DNA of 61,918 nt from an uncultured Bifidobacterium sp. (GCF_945269915.1 NZ_CALYOY010000007.1:1-61918); one strand, 5' to 3'; shown: positions 26,490-37,345, counted from the stretch's first letter. Notes: generated by a model not told the origin, from the letters alone. Program-made: numbers and translations.

Positions 26490-27818
26490 TCAGCCCTCCT
26501 TGTGGTCACCTTCCAGGAGGAAACCGGTGTACTGGAATTGTTCGGTCTGTGCCTTGGCCTGGCGCAGGGTGTCCAGACCGACGCCCGCGATGATCAGGAT
26601 GGTGGTGCCTCCGAAGGGCAGCTTGGAATTGATCTTGAGCAGCATGATCAGGACGGTGGGAATCAGGGCCACGAAGAGCAGGTAGATGGCACCCACGGTA
26701 TTCAGCCTGTTCATGACATAGTTCAGATACTGGCTGGTGGCACGTCCGGCCCTGACACCGGGGATGAAGCCACCGTATTCCTTCATGTTGTCTGCTGTCT
26801 CGTCCGGGTTGAAGGTGATCGAGGTGTAGAAGAAGCAGAAGAAGACGATCATGACCGAGTACAGGACGATGTACCAGACCGAGGTGGTGTCGGCCAGATT
26901 CGCGTCGATCCACTTGACCCAGTTCTGATCGGACTTGCCGAACTGGGCGATCAGGGTGGGGATGGCCAGAATGGACGAGGCGAAGATGGGTGGGATGACG
27001 CCGGACATGTTGATCTTCAGGGGAAGGTAGGTGGATGATCCGCCATACATCTTCCTGCCGATCATGCGCCTGGTGTACTGGACCGGGATACGGCGCTGGG
27101 CCAGCTCCACGAAGTCCACGAAGATCAGGATGAAGACCAGGACAGCCACTACGATGCCGAACTTGGTCCAGTCGCCGTTCTTGCCGTTGGTGCCCCAGCC
27201 GATGTTCCAAAGCTGCGGCAGGAATCCGGAGCAGATGGAGGTGAAGATCAGGACCGACATACCATTGCCGATACCCTTGTCGGTGATGAGCTCGGCCATC
27301 CACATGATCAGGCCGGTGCCGCCGGTCATGATCAGGACCATGACGATCAGGTTCCAGACCGAGCTGTCGGGGATGACCTGGCTCTGGCATGCCCCATTGA
27401 AGAGGGCGCCGGACCTGGCGGTGACCAGGATGGTGGTGGACTGGAGGATGGCCAGGCCGATGGTCAGATACCTGGTGTACTCGGTGAGCTTGGCCTCACC
27501 CGACTGGCCCTCCTTGTGCAGGGCCTCGAACCGAGGGATGACCACACGCAGCAGCTGAACGACGATGGATGCCGTGATGTAGGGCATGATGCCCAGTGCG
27601 AAAATGGAGAGCTGGAGGAGTGCGCCACCGGAGAACAGGTTGACCAGGCCTATGAAGTCCTCATTGCCGGCTGTGGTGATGCACTTCTGCACAGCGGGGT
27701 AATCCACTCCGGGGGTCGGTATGAATGAACCGATCCGGTAGATGATGATGATACCAAAGACGAAGAGGATCTTGTTCCTCAGCTCCTTGGTTCTGAAGGC
27801 CTGGATTAACGTCCTCAC
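26490..27818 (-). CDS. secY: Preprotein translocase subunit SecY
   Basis: SecY is the channel of the Sec translocon. The 442-residue protein has ten membrane helices, beginning MRTLIQAFRTKELRNKILFVFGIIIIYRIGSFIPTPGVD. The plug and gating regions (FSGGALLQLSIFALGIMPYITASIVVQLL) and the cytoplasmic loops YTRRMIGRKMYGG and FNPDETADNMKEYGGFIPGVRAG are also present. It lies downstream of rplO in the same direction, but a 175-bp gap with a strong hairpin separates them. adk follows. Confidence 0.98.
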   Translation of the reverse strand: MRTLIQAFRTKELRNKILFVFGIIIIYRIGSFIPTPGVDYPAVQKCITTAGNEDFIGLVNLFSGGALLQLSIFALGIMPYITASIVVQLLRVVIPRFEALHKEGQSGEAKLTEYTRYLTIGLAILQSTTILVTARSGALFNGACQSQVIPDSSVWNLIVMVLIMTGGTGLIMWMAELITDKGIGNGMSVLIFTSICSGFLPQLWNIGWGTNGKNGDWTKFGIVVAVLVFILIFVDFVELAQRRIPVQYTRRMIGRKMYGGSSTYLPLKINMSGVIPPIFASSILAIPTLIAQFGKSDQNWVKWIDANLADTTSVWYIVLYSVMIVFFCFFYTSITFNPDETADNMKEYGGFIPGVRAGRATSQYLNYVMNRLNTVGAIYLLFVALIPTVLIMLLKINSKLPFGGTTILIIAGVGLDTLRQAKAQTEQFQYTGFLLEGDHKEG

Positions 27819-27921
27819 CTAAGTTCCTTCCCTACCGCGCCTGAGTTCTCCATAAGCCGCGCTCATCCTTGTGCTCCGACCAGCATAACCGATGGGTCTG
27901 TCAACCTTGGTCGAATCTGGA

Positions 27922-27955
27922 ATCGGCCCTCGCCCGTGAGACGGGGAGGGCCGAT
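27922..27955 (-). promoter_or_regulatory. Strong hairpin in the rplO-secY gap
   Basis: Arms ATCGGCCCTC/GAGGGCCGAT extend inward with CCCGT/ACGGG around a 3-nt loop. This gives 15 paired bases with one bulged G. No T-run follows on the minus strand. It may attenuate transcription into secY or act as an RNA processing or stability site. A TTGACA lies just beyond, at 27898-27903. Confidence 0.5.
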
Positions 27956-27993
27956 GAACCATGTCCTGCCGTGCAGGTCAGTCCCTCCGATAC

Positions 27994-28458
27994 TCAGTCT
28001 TCGGAGATGGACCCGCCTGCAGCCTCGATCTTGCTCCTGGCAGAGGCCGAGGCCTTCATGCCCTTGAGGGTGAAGGCCGTCTTGGCCTCACCTTCCCCGA
28101 GGACCTTGACCGGGTAACCCTTGCGGACCGCTCCGCCCTTGACCAGGTCGTCGACGGTGATCTCGCCGCCCTTGGGGAAGAGCTCGCTCAGTGCCCCAAG
28201 GTTGACGACCTGATACTGCTTCTTGAACGGGCTGCGGAATCCGCGCAACTTGGGCAGCCTCATGTACAGAGGCAGCTGGCCGCCTTCGAATCCTGGACGC
28301 ACCTGGTAACGCGCCTTGGTACCCTTCATGCCACGGCCCGAGGTCTTGCCCTTGGACCCTTCGCCTCGGCCCACACGGATGCGGTCGCGCTTGGCTCCGG
28401 GAGCCGGACGCAGATCGTGCATCTGCAGGATCGTAGGCTCTTGCTTCTCGCTAGCCAT
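27994..28458 (-). CDS. rplO: 50S ribosomal protein L15
   Basis: L15 is an early 50S assembly protein. The 154-residue product has the family core [41 protein letters not shown] and the C-terminal domain with [22 protein letters not shown]. It is the last gene of the spc-type run before the secY gap and follows rpmD by 2 bp. Confidence 0.98.
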   Translation of the reverse strand: MASEKQEPTILQMHDLRPAPGAKRDRIRVGRGEGSKGKTSGRGMKGTKARYQVRPGFEGGQLPLYMRLPKLRGFRSPFKKQYQVVNLGALSELFPKGGEITVDDLVKGGAVRKGYPVKVLGEGEAKTAFTLKGMKASASARSKIEAAGGSISED

Positions 28459-28460
28459 TG

Positions 28461-28649
28461 TCAGTCAGCCTCCTCTACGGTGACCAGGTGGCGGACCTTA
28501 TTGGCCATGCCCCTGTAGACGGGCGTATCCTCACGGATGACGGACTGCCCGATCTTGTGCAAACCAAGGGACTTGACGTTTTCCTTCTGGCGTGCAGTCG
28601 AATGCACCAGGCCCTTGGTCAGTGTGATCTTGATCTGCTTGGCCATCAC
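28461..28649 (-). CDS. rpmD: 50S ribosomal protein L30
   Basis: The 62-residue L30 ([31 protein letters not shown]) is a small large-subunit protein binding 23S rRNA. Its ATG overlaps the rpsE stop by four bases, showing tight translational coupling. Confidence 0.97.
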   Translation of the reverse strand: MMAKQIKITLTKGLVHSTARQKENVKSLGLHKIGQSVIREDTPVYRGMANKVRHLVTVEEAD

Positions 28650-29404
28650 TCACCTGCCTTAGCGTCATCGTTGGCCTTTTCCTTGGCCTCTTCACGCTCC
28701 TTACGGGCCTCGGCGATGCCGGCTGCGCGGGCACGGAGCAGGGAGTCGGGAGCGACCTCTTCCAGGGGCAGACCACGGCGGGCCGCGATCTCCTCGGGTT
28801 CCTCCAGCTGCTTGAGTGCATCCACAGTGGCGCGGACCATGTTGACGGCCGTTGCGGATCCCATGGACTTGCTGAGGATGTCGGTGATGCCGGCGCACTC
28901 CAGGACGGCGCGGACCGGGCCACCGGCGATAACGCCGGTACCGGGGGCCGCAGGCCTCAGGAGGACGGTGCCTGCCGCATCATGGCCGATCACCGGGTGG
29001 GTGACGGTGCCGCGGATGCGGGGAACCGTGAACATGTGCTTCTTGGCGTCCAGCTGGCCCTTGGAGATGGCAGCAGGAACCTCACGGGACTTGCCGTAGC
29101 CGACCCCGACGGTGCCCTTGCCATCGCCCACGACCACCAAAGCCGCAAAGCTGAAAGTACGTCCACCCTTGTGGACCTTGGACACACGGTTGATGGTCAC
29201 GACCTTGTCCAGGAGCTCGTCACCACGGCGGTCGTCGCGATCGCGACGACCACGGCGACCGTCACGACGGCCATCGTGGGAGCCGCCGCGACGACCGCCA
29301 CGGCGATCATCGTTCCGGTCGTTCCTGCCACCCCGGCCGGACTGAGTGTTCTTGGAATCTACAGTCACCTGGGTTGCTTCCTTCGTGTTCTCATTGTCGC
29401 TCAC
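28646..29404 (-). CDS. rpsE: 30S ribosomal protein S5 with Arg/Gly/Asp-rich N-terminal extension
   Basis: S5 takes part in decoding accuracy and the helicase action of the 30S entry site. The conserved core begins near residue 67 ([46 protein letters not shown]) and runs to about 230. Before it lie about 65 residues, including a stretch with many RGG, RRD and DRR units, likely disordered and nucleic-acid binding. E. coli S5 is 167 aa, against 252 here. A short Glu/Lys/Ala tail ends the protein. It overlaps rplR and rpmD by four bases each. Confidence 0.97.
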   Translation of the reverse strand: MSDNENTKEATQVTVDSKNTQSGRGGRNDRNDDRRGGRRGGSHDGRRDGRRGRRDRDDRRGDELLDKVVTINRVSKVHKGGRTFSFAALVVVGDGKGTVGVGYGKSREVPAAISKGQLDAKKHMFTVPRIRGTVTHPVIGHDAAGTVLLRPAAPGTGVIAGGPVRAVLECAGITDILSKSMGSATAVNMVRATVDALKQLEEPEEIAARRGLPLEEVAPDSLLRARAAGIAEARKEREEAKEKANDDAKAGE

Positions 29405-29772
29405 AGTGCCAAACCTCCCTCTCGGGCGCCTTCCGCAACCGCTGCGACCCTGCCATGGTACTTGTTGCCGCCACGGTCGAAGACGACGGCGGTGATGCCG
29501 GCATCCTTGGCCTTGGCTGCAATCTGTTCGCCCACCTTGCGGGCGGCTTCGGTCTTGGTCCCCTTGAAGGAGGAGTAGTCCGAGGCCATCGTCGATTCGC
29601 TGACCAGGGTGACCCCCTTGGAGTCATCGACTATCTGGGCGATCATGTTGCGGTTGGTACGGGTGACCACCAGGCGAGGGCGCTCGGCGGTTCCCACCAC
29701 GTGCTTGCGCAGACGGGCGTGACGACGCAGGCGGGCGACCTTCTTGCCTTTACCTAGAATCGTGACTGTCAT
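29401..29772 (-). CDS. rplR: 50S ribosomal protein L18
   Basis: L18 binds 5S rRNA in the central protuberance. The 123-residue product starts [40 protein letters not shown] and ends with [25 protein letters not shown], both family hallmarks. The ATG at 29772 lies one base after the rplF stop. Fourteen codons above it are not conserved. Confidence 0.97.
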   Translation of the reverse strand: MTVTILGKGKKVARLRRHARLRKHVVGTAERPRLVVTRTNRNMIAQIVDDSKGVTLVSESTMASDYSSFKGTKTEAARKVGEQIAAKAKDAGITAVVFDRGGNKYHGRVAAVAEGAREGGLAL

Positions 29773-29773
29773 A

Positions 29774-30313
29774 TCACTTACCAGCCTTTCCGGCCTTGCG
29801 CATGATGTGCTCATCGGCGTACTTGATGCCCTTGCCCTTGTAGGGTTCGGGGGCGCGCAGGCGGCGGATGTTGGCCGCTGCCTGGCCGACGGCCTGCTTG
29901 TCGATACCGGAAACGATGACCTCGTTGGCGTTCGGGGTCTCGAACGTGATGCCCTCCGGGGGGTTCACGGTGATGGTGTGCGAGTAACCCAGAGAGAACT
30001 CCAGGCCCTTGCCCTTGGCCACCACGCGGTAACCGGTACCCACGATCAGCAGGTGCTTGTTGTATCCTTTGGAGACACCCTCGACCATGGAAGCCACGAT
30101 CGAGCGGCTCAGGCCATGCTTGGCCCGGGTGGGACGCTCATCATCGACGGGGGTCATGATGATCTGGTTGTCCTCGACCTTGCCGACCACCCCGTCGGGG
30201 ATGGTGTAGCTGTCTGAACCCTTTGGACCCTTGGCCGTGAATTCCTGGCCCCTGATGGACACCTCCACACCCGCCGGTACGGCGATGGGGAGCTTACCAA
30301 TATGCGATGCCAT
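29774..30313 (-). CDS. rplF: 50S ribosomal protein L6
   Basis: L6 lies near the factor-binding centre of the 50S subunit. The 179-residue product is of family length, from [20 protein letters not shown] to the C-terminal motif [19 protein letters not shown]. The ATG at 30313 has GAAAGGAG upstream, which sets the start. Confidence 0.98.
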   Translation of the reverse strand: MASHIGKLPIAVPAGVEVSIRGQEFTAKGPKGSDSYTIPDGVVGKVEDNQIIMTPVDDERPTRAKHGLSRSIVASMVEGVSKGYNKHLLIVGTGYRVVAKGKGLEFSLGYSHTITVNPPEGITFETPNANEVIVSGIDKQAVGQAAANIRRLRAPEPYKGKGIKYADEHIMRKAGKAGK

Positions 30314-30329
30314 GTTCAGCTCTCCTTTC

Positions 30330-30728
30330 TCACCACACGTAGGCGACGATCTCGCCACCAATGCCCCGGTCGAGGCATTCCTTCTGGGTCATCAGTCCCG
30401 AGCTGGTCGAGATGATGGCGATTCCCAGCCCGCCCAAGGGCATGGGCAGGGAATCCGACTTGGTGTACCGACGCAGACCGGGCTTGGAGACACGCTTGAT
30501 TCCCTGAATGGACTGGCGGCCATCGGGACCGTACTTGAGCGTGATCTCCAGATCCTGCCCGACGCGCGCCTCCTTGGCGCGGTAATCGGCGATGAAGCCT
30601 TCGCGCTTGAGAATCTGCGCGATGTTCGCCTTGAATTTGGAGTACGGCATGTCGACTGTTTCATGCTTGGCCGCACTCGCATTGCGCAGACGTGTGAGCA
30701 TGTCTGCGATGGGATCTGTCATTGTCAT
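30330..30728 (-). CDS. rpsH: 30S ribosomal protein S8
   Basis: S8 nucleates the central domain of 16S rRNA. The 132-residue product begins [31 protein letters not shown] and ends [26 protein letters not shown], the standard C-terminus. A second ATG two codons in is an equally possible start. It follows rpsN with an 80-bp gap. Confidence 0.98.
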   Translation of the reverse strand: MTMTDPIADMLTRLRNASAAKHETVDMPYSKFKANIAQILKREGFIADYRAKEARVGQDLEITLKYGPDGRQSIQGIKRVSKPGLRRYTKSDSLPMPLGGLGIAIISTSSGLMTQKECLDRGIGGEIVAYVW

Positions 30729-30808
30729 GTGGGCTTATGCCCTTCCTCGCCGTGGTTTCCGCCGCCGTGCAGATTCCTGCTGCGACCGCGGACCTTCAGC
30801 GTCGATCT

Positions 30809-30994
30809 TTACCAACTGGACTTCGTAACTCCGGGCAGCTCGCCGCGGTGGGCCTTCTCTCGAAGGCAGATGCGGCACAGGCCGAACTTGCGATAGACGG
30901 AATGAGGACGACCGCAGACCTGGCAGCGCGTGTAGCCACGCACCTTGAACTTCGGCTTGCGTGCCGCCTTGTTTCTCAGAGCGGTTTTTGCCAT
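30809..30994 (-). CDS. rpsZ: 30S ribosomal protein S14, zinc-binding short type
   Basis: The 61-residue S14 has two CxxC pairs (CQVCGR at Cys24/Cys27 and CRICLRE at Cys39/Cys42). They hold one zinc, as in the short S14 type (rpsN type Z). No long zinc-free copy is in this window. It follows rplE by one base. Confidence 0.97.
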   Translation of the reverse strand: MAKTALRNKAARKPKFKVRGYTRCQVCGRPHSVYRKFGLCRICLREKAHRGELPGVTKSSW

Positions 30995-30995
30995 A

Positions 30996-31568
30996 TCAGT
31001 TCTCCTTGAAGGGGAAGCCGAGCTGCTTGAGCAGTGCCCTGGCCTCCTGATCGTTCTTGGTGGAGGTCACCACGGTGATATCCATACCACGCTGGTGATC
31101 GATCTGATCGGGATCGATCTCGTGGAACATGGACTGCTCCGTGAGACCGAAGTTGTAGTTGCCCTGACCGTCGAACTGACGGTCGCTGATGCCGCGGAAA
31201 TCGCGGATACGGGGCAGGGCCAGGGTCAGCAGACGGTCCAGGAACTCCCACATGCGCACGCCGCGCAGGGTGACGTAGGCGCCGATGGCCTGGCCTTCAC
31301 GCAGGTGGAACTGAGCCACCGACTTCTTGGCCTTGGTGATCTTGGGCTTCTGGCCGGTGATGGCCGTCAGGTCCTTGACCGCACCCTCGATCAGCTTGGA
31401 GTCCCGAGCCGCGGCACCCACACCCATGGAGACCACGATCTTCTCGATCTTGGGGACCTGCATGGGGTTGGAGAAGCTGAACTCCTTCTCCAGCTCGGGC
31501 ACGATCTGCTCGCTGTACTGCTGCTTCAAACGAGGGACTGCCGGTGCTTCAACGGTTGTATCGCTCAT
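30996..31568 (-). CDS. rplE: 50S ribosomal protein L5
   Basis: L5 binds 5S rRNA and contacts the P-site tRNA. The 190-residue product has the motifs [42 protein letters not shown] and [35 protein letters not shown]. The N-terminus carries about ten extra residues ([10 protein letters not shown]). Its start overlaps rplX by four bases. Confidence 0.98.
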   Translation of the reverse strand: MSDTTVEAPAVPRLKQQYSEQIVPELEKEFSFSNPMQVPKIEKIVVSMGVGAAARDSKLIEGAVKDLTAITGQKPKITKAKKSVAQFHLREGQAIGAYVTLRGVRMWEFLDRLLTLALPRIRDFRGISDRQFDGQGNYNFGLTEQSMFHEIDPDQIDHQRGMDITVVTSTKNDQEARALLKQLGFPFKEN

Positions 31569-31900
31569 GACAGCTCCTTGCCTGACTTCTTCGCGAAGCG
31601 GGTGCGCACGGTCTTGACCTTGCCGTCACGCGCCTCCTCCTTGATGTTGACGCCGATACGGGTCGGCTTCTTGGTCTCGGGGTCGATCACCATCACGTTG
31701 GAGCGATGAATCGGGGCCTCGGTGGGGACGATGCCCGACTCCTGGCCCTGCTGGGTCGCCTTGACGTGCTTCTTGACGATCTGGACACCCTCGACGATCA
31801 GACGGTCGTTGGGGAGGATCCTGAGGACCTTGCCCTCCTTGCCGCGATCCTTGCCGCGGATGACCTTGACCTGGTCGCCTGTCTTGATCTTGGCCACCAT
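31565..31900 (-). CDS. rplX: 50S ribosomal protein L24
   Basis: L24 is an early 50S assembly protein near the exit tunnel. The 111-residue product holds the KOW motif [25 protein letters not shown] near its N-terminus and [20 protein letters not shown] later. It follows rplN by one base. Confidence 0.98.
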   Translation of the reverse strand: MVAKIKTGDQVKVIRGKDRGKEGKVLRILPNDRLIVEGVQIVKKHVKATQQGQESGIVPTEAPIHRSNVMVIDPETKKPTRIGVNIKEEARDGKVKTVRTRFAKKSGKELS

Positions 31901-31901
31901 C

Positions 31902-32270
31902 TCAGATCACCTCCGGTGCGAGGGACACGATCTTCATGAAGCGCTTGTCGCGCAGTTCACGACCGACCGGCCCGAAGATACGAGTGCCGCGGGGTTCACG
32001 GCCATTACCCAGAATGACCGCCGCGTTCTCGTCGAACTTGATGTAGGAGCCGTCGGGACGACGGTGCTCCTTGACTGTGCGGACGACGACCGCCTTGACG
32101 ACCTCGCCCTTCTTGACCGACCCGCCGGGAATGGCATCCTTGACGGTGGCGACGATGACGTCGCCAATGCCGGCATAGCGACGCTTCGACCCGCCGAGCA
32201 CGCGGATGGCCAGAATCTCCTTGGCACCCGTGTTGTCGGCGATATGAAGCCGCGATTCCTGCTGAATCAT
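31902..32270 (-). CDS. rplN: 50S ribosomal protein L14
   Basis: L14 forms part of the intersubunit bridges. The 122-residue product begins [46 protein letters not shown], an almost invariant stretch, and is of family length. It is preceded by a 77-bp gap after rpsQ. Confidence 0.98.
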   Translation of the reverse strand: MIQQESRLHIADNTGAKEILAIRVLGGSKRRYAGIGDVIVATVKDAIPGGSVKKGEVVKAVVVRTVKEHRRPDGSYIKFDENAAVILGNGREPRGTRIFGPVGRELRDKRFMKIVSLAPEVI

Positions 32271-32347
32271 TGATTCTCCTTAGCCGCGCTGGTTCTCCGC
32301 AGACACCCTGCCCGAGGACGGATGGATGCGGAGCCTGGCCGAACTTG

Positions 32348-32614
32348 TTACTTGGCGCGCTCGACGATGGAGTCGAGACGCCAGCGCTTGGTCTTGCTCA
32401 GAGGCCGAGTCTCCATGATACTCACGAAGTCGCCAACATGCGCCTCGTTCTTTTCATCATGCGCCTTGACCTTGCGGTTGCTGCGGACGACCTTGCCGTA
32501 CAGGGGGTGGGTCGAACGCTGCTCCAGCTCGACGGTGATGGTCTTGTCCATACCGTCGGAGACGACATATCCGGTGCGTACCTTGCGGAAGTTGCGCTCC
32601 TGCTTGTCAGCCAT
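32348..32614 (-). CDS. rpsQ: 30S ribosomal protein S17
   Basis: S17 is an OB-fold protein of the 30S body. The 88-residue product shows [45 protein letters not shown] and [15 protein letters not shown], both typical. It follows rpmC by two bases. Confidence 0.98.
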   Translation of the reverse strand: MADKQERNFRKVRTGYVVSDGMDKTITVELEQRSTHPLYGKVVRSNRKVKAHDEKNEAHVGDFVSIMETRPLSKTKRWRLDSIVERAK

Positions 32615-32616
32615 GC

Positions 32617-32880
32617 TTACTTCTCCTCAGCTTTGCTATCGGCCTCTGCTTCGGAGGGCGCCTGGCTGATGCCCAGTTCGCGCTCGCGCAGCACCGTGTA
32701 CATCCTGGCGATGTCGTGCTTGACGGCCTTGAGGCGGGAGGTGTTCTCCAGCTGGCCCGTGGCGGACTGGAAGCGCAGGTTGAAGAGTTCTTCCTTCGAC
32801 TTCTTCAGGAAGTCCTCGATCTCCGCATCGGTCTTCTCGTTCAGATTCTTGATGGAATATTCGGCTGTTCCGACTGACAT
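32617..32880 (-). CDS. rpmC: 50S ribosomal protein L29
   Basis: L29 lies at the tunnel exit and helps dock the signal recognition particle and trigger factor. The 87-residue product has the helix-pair core [48 protein letters not shown]. An acidic tail of about 18 residues follows. Its ATG overlaps the end of rplP by one base. Confidence 0.97.
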   Translation of the reverse strand: MSVGTAEYSIKNLNEKTDAEIEDFLKKSKEELFNLRFQSATGQLENTSRLKAVKHDIARMYTVLRERELGISQAPSEAEADSKAEEK

Positions 32881-33299
32881 CAGATGTCACCGCCTTCACG
32901 TGCAATAATCCGGCACTTCATGGGGAGCTTGTCGACTGCACGACGGAGGGCCTCACGGGCCACATCCTCCGAGACGCCGCCGATTTCGAAGAGCACCCTG
33001 CCGGGACGGACATTGGCCACCCAGAACTCGGGCGCCCCCTTGCCGGAACCCATTCGGGAACCGAGGGCGTGCTTGGTCAGGGGCCGATCGGGGAAGACCG
33101 TGATCCAGACACGACCGCCACGCTTGATGTAGCGGGTCATGGCGATACGGGCAGCCTCTATCTGACGGTTGGTCAGGTAAGCCGGAGCCAGGGCCTGAAT
33201 GCCAAAATCGCCGAAGGCGATCTCGTTGCCGCCCTTGGACATGCCCGAACGACCGGGACGATGCTGCTTGCGGTATTTAGTCCTCTTTGGGATAAGCAC
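32880..33299 (-). CDS. rplP: 50S ribosomal protein L16
   Basis: L16 lies near the A site and is required for late 50S assembly. The 139-residue product starts [19 protein letters not shown] and contains [34 protein letters not shown], the conserved A-site loop region. It lies three bases after rpsC. Confidence 0.98.
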   Translation of the reverse strand: MLIPKRTKYRKQHRPGRSGMSKGGNEIAFGDFGIQALAPAYLTNRQIEAARIAMTRYIKRGGRVWITVFPDRPLTKHALGSRMGSGKGAPEFWVANVRPGRVLFEIGGVSEDVAREALRRAVDKLPMKCRIIAREGGDI

Positions 33300-33302
33300 A
33301 GC

Positions 33303-34148
33303 TCACTCCTTTGCTTCCGTTGCGACGGGGGCCGCTGCGGTCTGTTCCTCAGCTGCCGCCGGCGGAGTCGCCACACCGCTGTTCTCCTGGGCTGCGTCCT
33401 GCTCGCGACGGGTGCGACCCTCGGCGGGGCGGGCACCACGGCGGGGACGACGGTCCCCCCGACGACCGGGACGGTTGTTCTGCTGAGCCTGCTGCTCCTC
33501 GAACTCACGCTCGGTCATGTCGCCCTTGTAGATCCAGACCTTGACGCCGATGCGACCGTAGGTGGTCCTTGCCTCGAAGAAGCCGTAATCGATCAGGGCG
33601 CGGAGGGTCTGCAGGGGTACACGGCCCTCGCGGTAGAACTCCGAACGGCTCATTTCGGCTCCACCCAGGCGGCCGGAGAGCTTGATCCTGATGCCCTTGG
33701 CCCCGGCGCGCATGGCGTCCTGCTGGGCCTTGCGCATGGCACGACGGAAGGTGACGCGGTTGGTCAGCTGCTCGGCGATGCCCTGGGCGACCAGCTGGGC
33801 ATCGATCGAGGCGTTCTTGACCTCGAAGATGTTCAGCTGAACCTGCTTGCCGGTGATCTTCTCCAGCTTGGCGCGGACGCGCTCGGCCTCGGCACCGCGA
33901 CGGCCGATGACGATGCCCGGCCTGGCGGTGTGGATGTCGACGCGCACCCGGTCACGGGTCCGCTCGATGACGATCTTGGAAACGCCGGCGCGCTCCAGAT
34001 CCTTGTTCATCTCCTTGCGGATCCTGTCGTCCTCAAGCACGAAGTCGCTGTAGCGCTCCCCCGGCTTGTGGGAGTCGGAGTACCACTTGCTGCGGTGCTC
34101 TTCGGTGATGCCGAGTCGGTACCCAAACGGGTTGATTTTCTGCCCCAT
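33303..34148 (-). CDS. rpsC: 30S ribosomal protein S3
   Basis: S3 lines the mRNA entry tunnel. The 281-residue product has the N-terminal domain [26 protein letters not shown] and the KH domain ([27 protein letters not shown]). The C-terminal domain holds [32 protein letters not shown]. About 65 low-complexity residues rich in Gln, Arg and Ala follow, an extension common in actinobacteria. It overlaps rplV by one base. Confidence 0.98.
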   Translation of the reverse strand: MGQKINPFGYRLGITEEHRSKWYSDSHKPGERYSDFVLEDDRIRKEMNKDLERAGVSKIVIERTRDRVRVDIHTARPGIVIGRRGAEAERVRAKLEKITGKQVQLNIFEVKNASIDAQLVAQGIAEQLTNRVTFRRAMRKAQQDAMRAGAKGIRIKLSGRLGGAEMSRSEFYREGRVPLQTLRALIDYGFFEARTTYGRIGVKVWIYKGDMTEREFEEQQAQQNNRPGRRGDRRPRRGARPAEGRTRREQDAAQENSGVATPPAAAEEQTAAAPVATEAKE

Positions 34149-34507
34149 TACCGGGCTCCTTCCTTGTCGGCCACCACGACGGTGATGTGGCTGGTCCGCT
34201 TGTTGATGCGGGCCGCACGACCCTGGGCGCGGGCACGGAACCTCTTCAGGGTGGTGCCTTCGTCCACATAGGTCTCACGAACCACGAGCTCGTTCTCACG
34301 GAAAGGCTCATTGGCCTTGTCCGCCTTGACACGGGCGTTGGCGATGGCGCTCTCCAGGCACTTGCGGACCGGAATGGCCGCATCCTGGGGGGCGAACTTC
34401 AGAATGGTCACGGCCTCGGTCGCCTGCTTGCCTCGGATGAGGTCGACGACGCGGCGAGCCTTGCGCGGCGTCACGCGGACGTGACGTGCAATTGCCTTAG
34501 CTTCCAT
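34148..34507 (-). CDS. rplV: 50S ribosomal protein L22
   Basis: L22 forms part of the exit-tunnel constriction. The 119-residue product, [29 protein letters not shown] to [22 protein letters not shown], includes the tunnel loop. It follows rpsS by 21 bp. Confidence 0.98.
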   Translation of the reverse strand: MEAKAIARHVRVTPRKARRVVDLIRGKQATEAVTILKFAPQDAAIPVRKCLESAIANARVKADKANEPFRENELVVRETYVDEGTTLKRFRARAQGRAARINKRTSHITVVVADKEGAR

Positions 34508-34528
34508 GTGTCTCTACTCTCCCTCGCC

Positions 34529-34807
34529 TCAGCGGCGTGCTTTCTTGTCGTCCTTCACGTGACCCCTGAAGGTCCGGGTGGGGGCGAACTCGCCGAGCTT
34601 GTGGCCGACCATGGCCTCGGTGACGAAGACCGGGACATGCTTGCGGCCATCGTGCACAGCGAAAGTGTGCCCGATGAAGTCCGGGGTGATCATGGAACGA
34701 CGGGACCAGGTCTTGATGACGTTCTTGGTGCCCTTTTCGTTCTGCTCGTCGACTTTCTTCTGCAAGTGGGCGTCGACGAATGGGCCCTTCTTGATGCTAC
34801 GAGTCAT
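34529..34807 (-). CDS. rpsS: 30S ribosomal protein S19
   Basis: S19 in the 30S head works with S13 near the A site. The 92-residue product, [19 protein letters not shown] to [24 protein letters not shown], is of family length and highly conserved. It follows rplB by 15 bp. Confidence 0.98.
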   Translation of the reverse strand: MTRSIKKGPFVDAHLQKKVDEQNEKGTKNVIKTWSRRSMITPDFIGHTFAVHDGRKHVPVFVTEAMVGHKLGEFAPTRTFRGHVKDDKKARR

Positions 34808-34822
34808 CTGTTCGGCACTCCC

Positions 34823-35653
34823 TTACTTGCGGTTCTTACCATTTGGACGGCGGCGCACGATCATCTTGTTGGATGCCTTCTTGGGCCTGCGCGTACGGAC
34901 CTCGCCCTTGCCCCAAGGAGACACTGGCGGCTTGCCACCACGAGTGCGTCCACCATGCGGGTGGTCGACGGGGTTCATGGACTCACCACGGGTGATCGGT
35001 CGGCGACCGAGCCAACGTGCACGACCGGCCTTGCCGAGCTGGATGTTGGCGTGGTCGGAGTTGCCGACCTCACCGACGGTAGCGCGGCAGCGGGCGTCGA
35101 CGTTGCGAATCTCACCCGAGGGCATACGCAGCTGGGCGTATGCACCGTCCTTGGCGACCAGCTGAACGGCCGCACCGGCGGAGCGGGCGATCTTGGCACC
35201 GCCAAGTGGCCTCAGCTCGATGGCGTGGACGATGGTGCCGGTCGGGATGTTGCGCAGGGGCAGGTTGTTGCCCGGTTTGATATCGGCCTTGGGACCGGTC
35301 TCGATGGCGTCACCCTGCTTGATGCCCTGAGGAGCAATGATGTAGCGCTTCTCACCGTCTGCGAAGTGCAGGAGGGCGATGCGTGCCGAGCGGTTGGGAT
35401 CGTACTCGATCTCGGCAACCTTGGCGGGCACGCCGTCCTTGTCCCAGCGACGGAAGTCGATGAGACGGTACTGGCGCTTGTGGCCACCACCGCGATGACG
35501 GCTGGTGACCCGACCGTAGGAGTTGCGTCCACCGGTCTTGCTGAGCTTGCGAACCAGCGACTTCTCGGGCTTGGAGCGCGTGATTTCGGCGAAGTCCGAA
35601 ACCGATGCGTTGCGACGGCCCGCGGTCGTCGGCTTATATGTACGGATAGCCAT
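34823..35653 (-). CDS. rplB: 50S ribosomal protein L2
   Basis: L2 is needed for subunit association and peptidyl transfer. The 276-residue product contains [19 protein letters not shown] and, near the C-terminus, [35 protein letters not shown]. The conserved histidine is in [10 protein letters not shown]. It follows rplW by 35 bp. Confidence 0.98.
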   Translation of the reverse strand: MAIRTYKPTTAGRRNASVSDFAEITRSKPEKSLVRKLSKTGGRNSYGRVTSRHRGGGHKRQYRLIDFRRWDKDGVPAKVAEIEYDPNRSARIALLHFADGEKRYIIAPQGIKQGDAIETGPKADIKPGNNLPLRNIPTGTIVHAIELRPLGGAKIARSAGAAVQLVAKDGAYAQLRMPSGEIRNVDARCRATVGEVGNSDHANIQLGKAGRARWLGRRPITRGESMNPVDHPHGGRTRGGKPPVSPWGKGEVRTRRPKKASNKMIVRRRPNGKNRK

Positions 35654-35688
35654 AATGTAGTTCTTCCTTAACTTTTCTCGGCTAGCCT

Positions 35689-35991
35689 TCAGTTACCACT
35701 ACCGAAGACATCGATCGACTGCCCCTCGGCCACCTTGACGATGGCCCGCTTCTCGCTGGCACGCTGGCCGTATCCGGTACGGGTACGGGTGCGCTTGCCC
35801 TTGCGGTTCAGGGTGTTGACCGACGTGACCTTCACATTGAAGATCTGCTCGATGGCCTGCTTGATGGCCACCTTGTTGGCGGAAGGATCCACCACGAAGG
35901 TGTACTGGCCGCGGTCCGAGTTGGCATAGCTCTTCTCGGAGACGACCGGGCGCAGGATGATGTCGTGCGCGGGCTTGTGGATTGCTGCCAT
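35689..35991 (-). CDS. rplW: 50S ribosomal protein L23
   Basis: L23 lies at the tunnel exit and docks trigger factor and SRP. The 100-residue product begins [55 protein letters not shown]. The ATG at 35991 is five bases after the rplD stop and is preceded by AAGGAGG. A much longer upstream frame is only the shadow of rplD. Confidence 0.97.
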   Translation of the reverse strand: MAAIHKPAHDIILRPVVSEKSYANSDRGQYTFVVDPSANKVAIKQAIEQIFNVKVTSVNTLNRKGKRTRTRTGYGQRASEKRAIVKVAEGQSIDVFGSGN

Positions 35992-35996
35992 GTGAA

Positions 35997-36671
35997 TCAG
36001 GCCTCCTTGACGGTCTCGGACTTGGTGTCGCCCCTGGAAGCCAGGAAGGCGTCGAAGCCGTCCTTGCTGAAGACGACATCCTCGGCGGTGACCACGTCGT
36101 AGGTGTTGAGCTGATCGGCGAAGAGGACATGCACGGTGGGCAGGTTCCTCACGGAGAGCCACTCGTTGATGTTCTCACGGGAGAGCACGATGGTCGTGAA
36201 GCGGTTCTCGACCAGGGGCAGGAGTGCCGCCTTGGCGGCCTTGGTGGACGGGGTCTCACCGATGCCGAAATCAACCACGTGGATGCGCCCTGCATTGGCC
36301 CTGTCGGAGAGGATGTAGCGCAGTGCCGCAGCCTTCATCTTCTTGGGGGTGCGCTGGGAGTAGTCGCGGGGCTGGGGTCCATGGACCACGGCACCACCGG
36401 CCCACTGGGGGGCGCGGATGGAGCCCTGACGAGCACGGCCCGTGCCCTTCTGCTTCCAAGGCTTGCGACCGCCACCGGAGATGGTGGAACGGGTCTTGAC
36501 CGAGTGGGTGCCCTGGCGGGCCGCGGCCAGCTGGGCCACGACGACCTGGTGGATCAGGGGCACATGGGCCTGGACCTCATCCTCGGCGATGCCGAAGATG
36601 TTCTCGGGGGCCTCAACCTTGCCGGCTGCCTTGCCCGTGGCGTCCGTGATGTTCAGAGTCAGCTTAGCCAT
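35997..36671 (-). CDS. rplD: 50S ribosomal protein L4
   Basis: L4 shapes the upper exit tunnel and in some bacteria represses its own operon. The 224-residue product has the tunnel loop region [48 protein letters not shown]. The C-terminal [21 protein letters not shown] is also present. It lies four bases after rplC. Confidence 0.98.
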   Translation of the reverse strand: MAKLTLNITDATGKAAGKVEAPENIFGIAEDEVQAHVPLIHQVVVAQLAAARQGTHSVKTRSTISGGGRKPWKQKGTGRARQGSIRAPQWAGGAVVHGPQPRDYSQRTPKKMKAAALRYILSDRANAGRIHVVDFGIGETPSTKAAKAALLPLVENRFTTIVLSRENINEWLSVRNLPTVHVLFADQLNTYDVVTAEDVVFSKDGFDAFLASRGDTKSETVKEA

Positions 36672-36675
36672 GATT

Positions 36676-37329
36676 TCAGGCTCCCTTCACTGCCGAACGG
36701 ACCAGGACGATGGCGCCGCGGGGGCCGGGGACGGCACCCTTGATGGCGATGACGCCCTTCTCGGCATCCGCGGAGACGATGGTCAGGTTCTGGACCGTCG
36801 AGGTGTCGTGACCCATGCGGCCGGCCATCCGCTTTCCCTTGAGGATGCGGCTGGGGGTTGCGCATGCGCCCACGGAACCGGGACGACGTTCGTTCTTGTG
36901 CGAACCGTGGGTACGGCGGTAGGACTTGAAGCCCCAGCGCTTGATGGTGCCCGCGAAGCCCTTGCCCTTGGTGGTGCCGGTCACATCGACCTCGCTGCCC
37001 TCGGGCAGCAGGTCCAGACCGAGCTCCTGGCCGGGCTGGTAGCTCTCGGCGTCACCGGTGCGCACCTCTACCAGGTGGCGGCGCGGGGTCACACCGGCCT
37101 TGGCGAAATGACCTGCCAGGGGCCTGGTCACCTTGGTGGGGTCGATCTGGCCGTAGCCGATCTGGATGGCCTGGTAGCCGTCCTTTTCCTCGTTCTTGAC
37201 CGCGGTCACCACGTTGGTGGAGACATCCACCAGGGTCACCGGGACGAAGAAGCCGTTCTCATCCCAGACCTGGGACATGCCCAGCTTGCGGCCCAGGAGA
37301 GCCTTTCGGTTCCTCTGCTCTTCAGCCAT
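36676..37329 (-). CDS. rplC: 50S ribosomal protein L3
   Basis: L3 reaches into the peptidyl transferase centre and nucleates 50S assembly. The 217-residue product has [28 protein letters not shown] and the loop [56 protein letters not shown]. It follows rpsJ by 16 bp. Confidence 0.98.
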   Translation of the reverse strand: MAEEQRNRKALLGRKLGMSQVWDENGFFVPVTLVDVSTNVVTAVKNEEKDGYQAIQIGYGQIDPTKVTRPLAGHFAKAGVTPRRHLVEVRTGDAESYQPGQELGLDLLPEGSEVDVTGTTKGKGFAGTIKRWGFKSYRRTHGSHKNERRPGSVGACATPSRILKGKRMAGRMGHDTSTVQNLTIVSADAEKGVIAIKGAVPGPRGAIVLVRSAVKGA

Positions 37330-37345
37330 ACGGTTTCCTCCTCCC

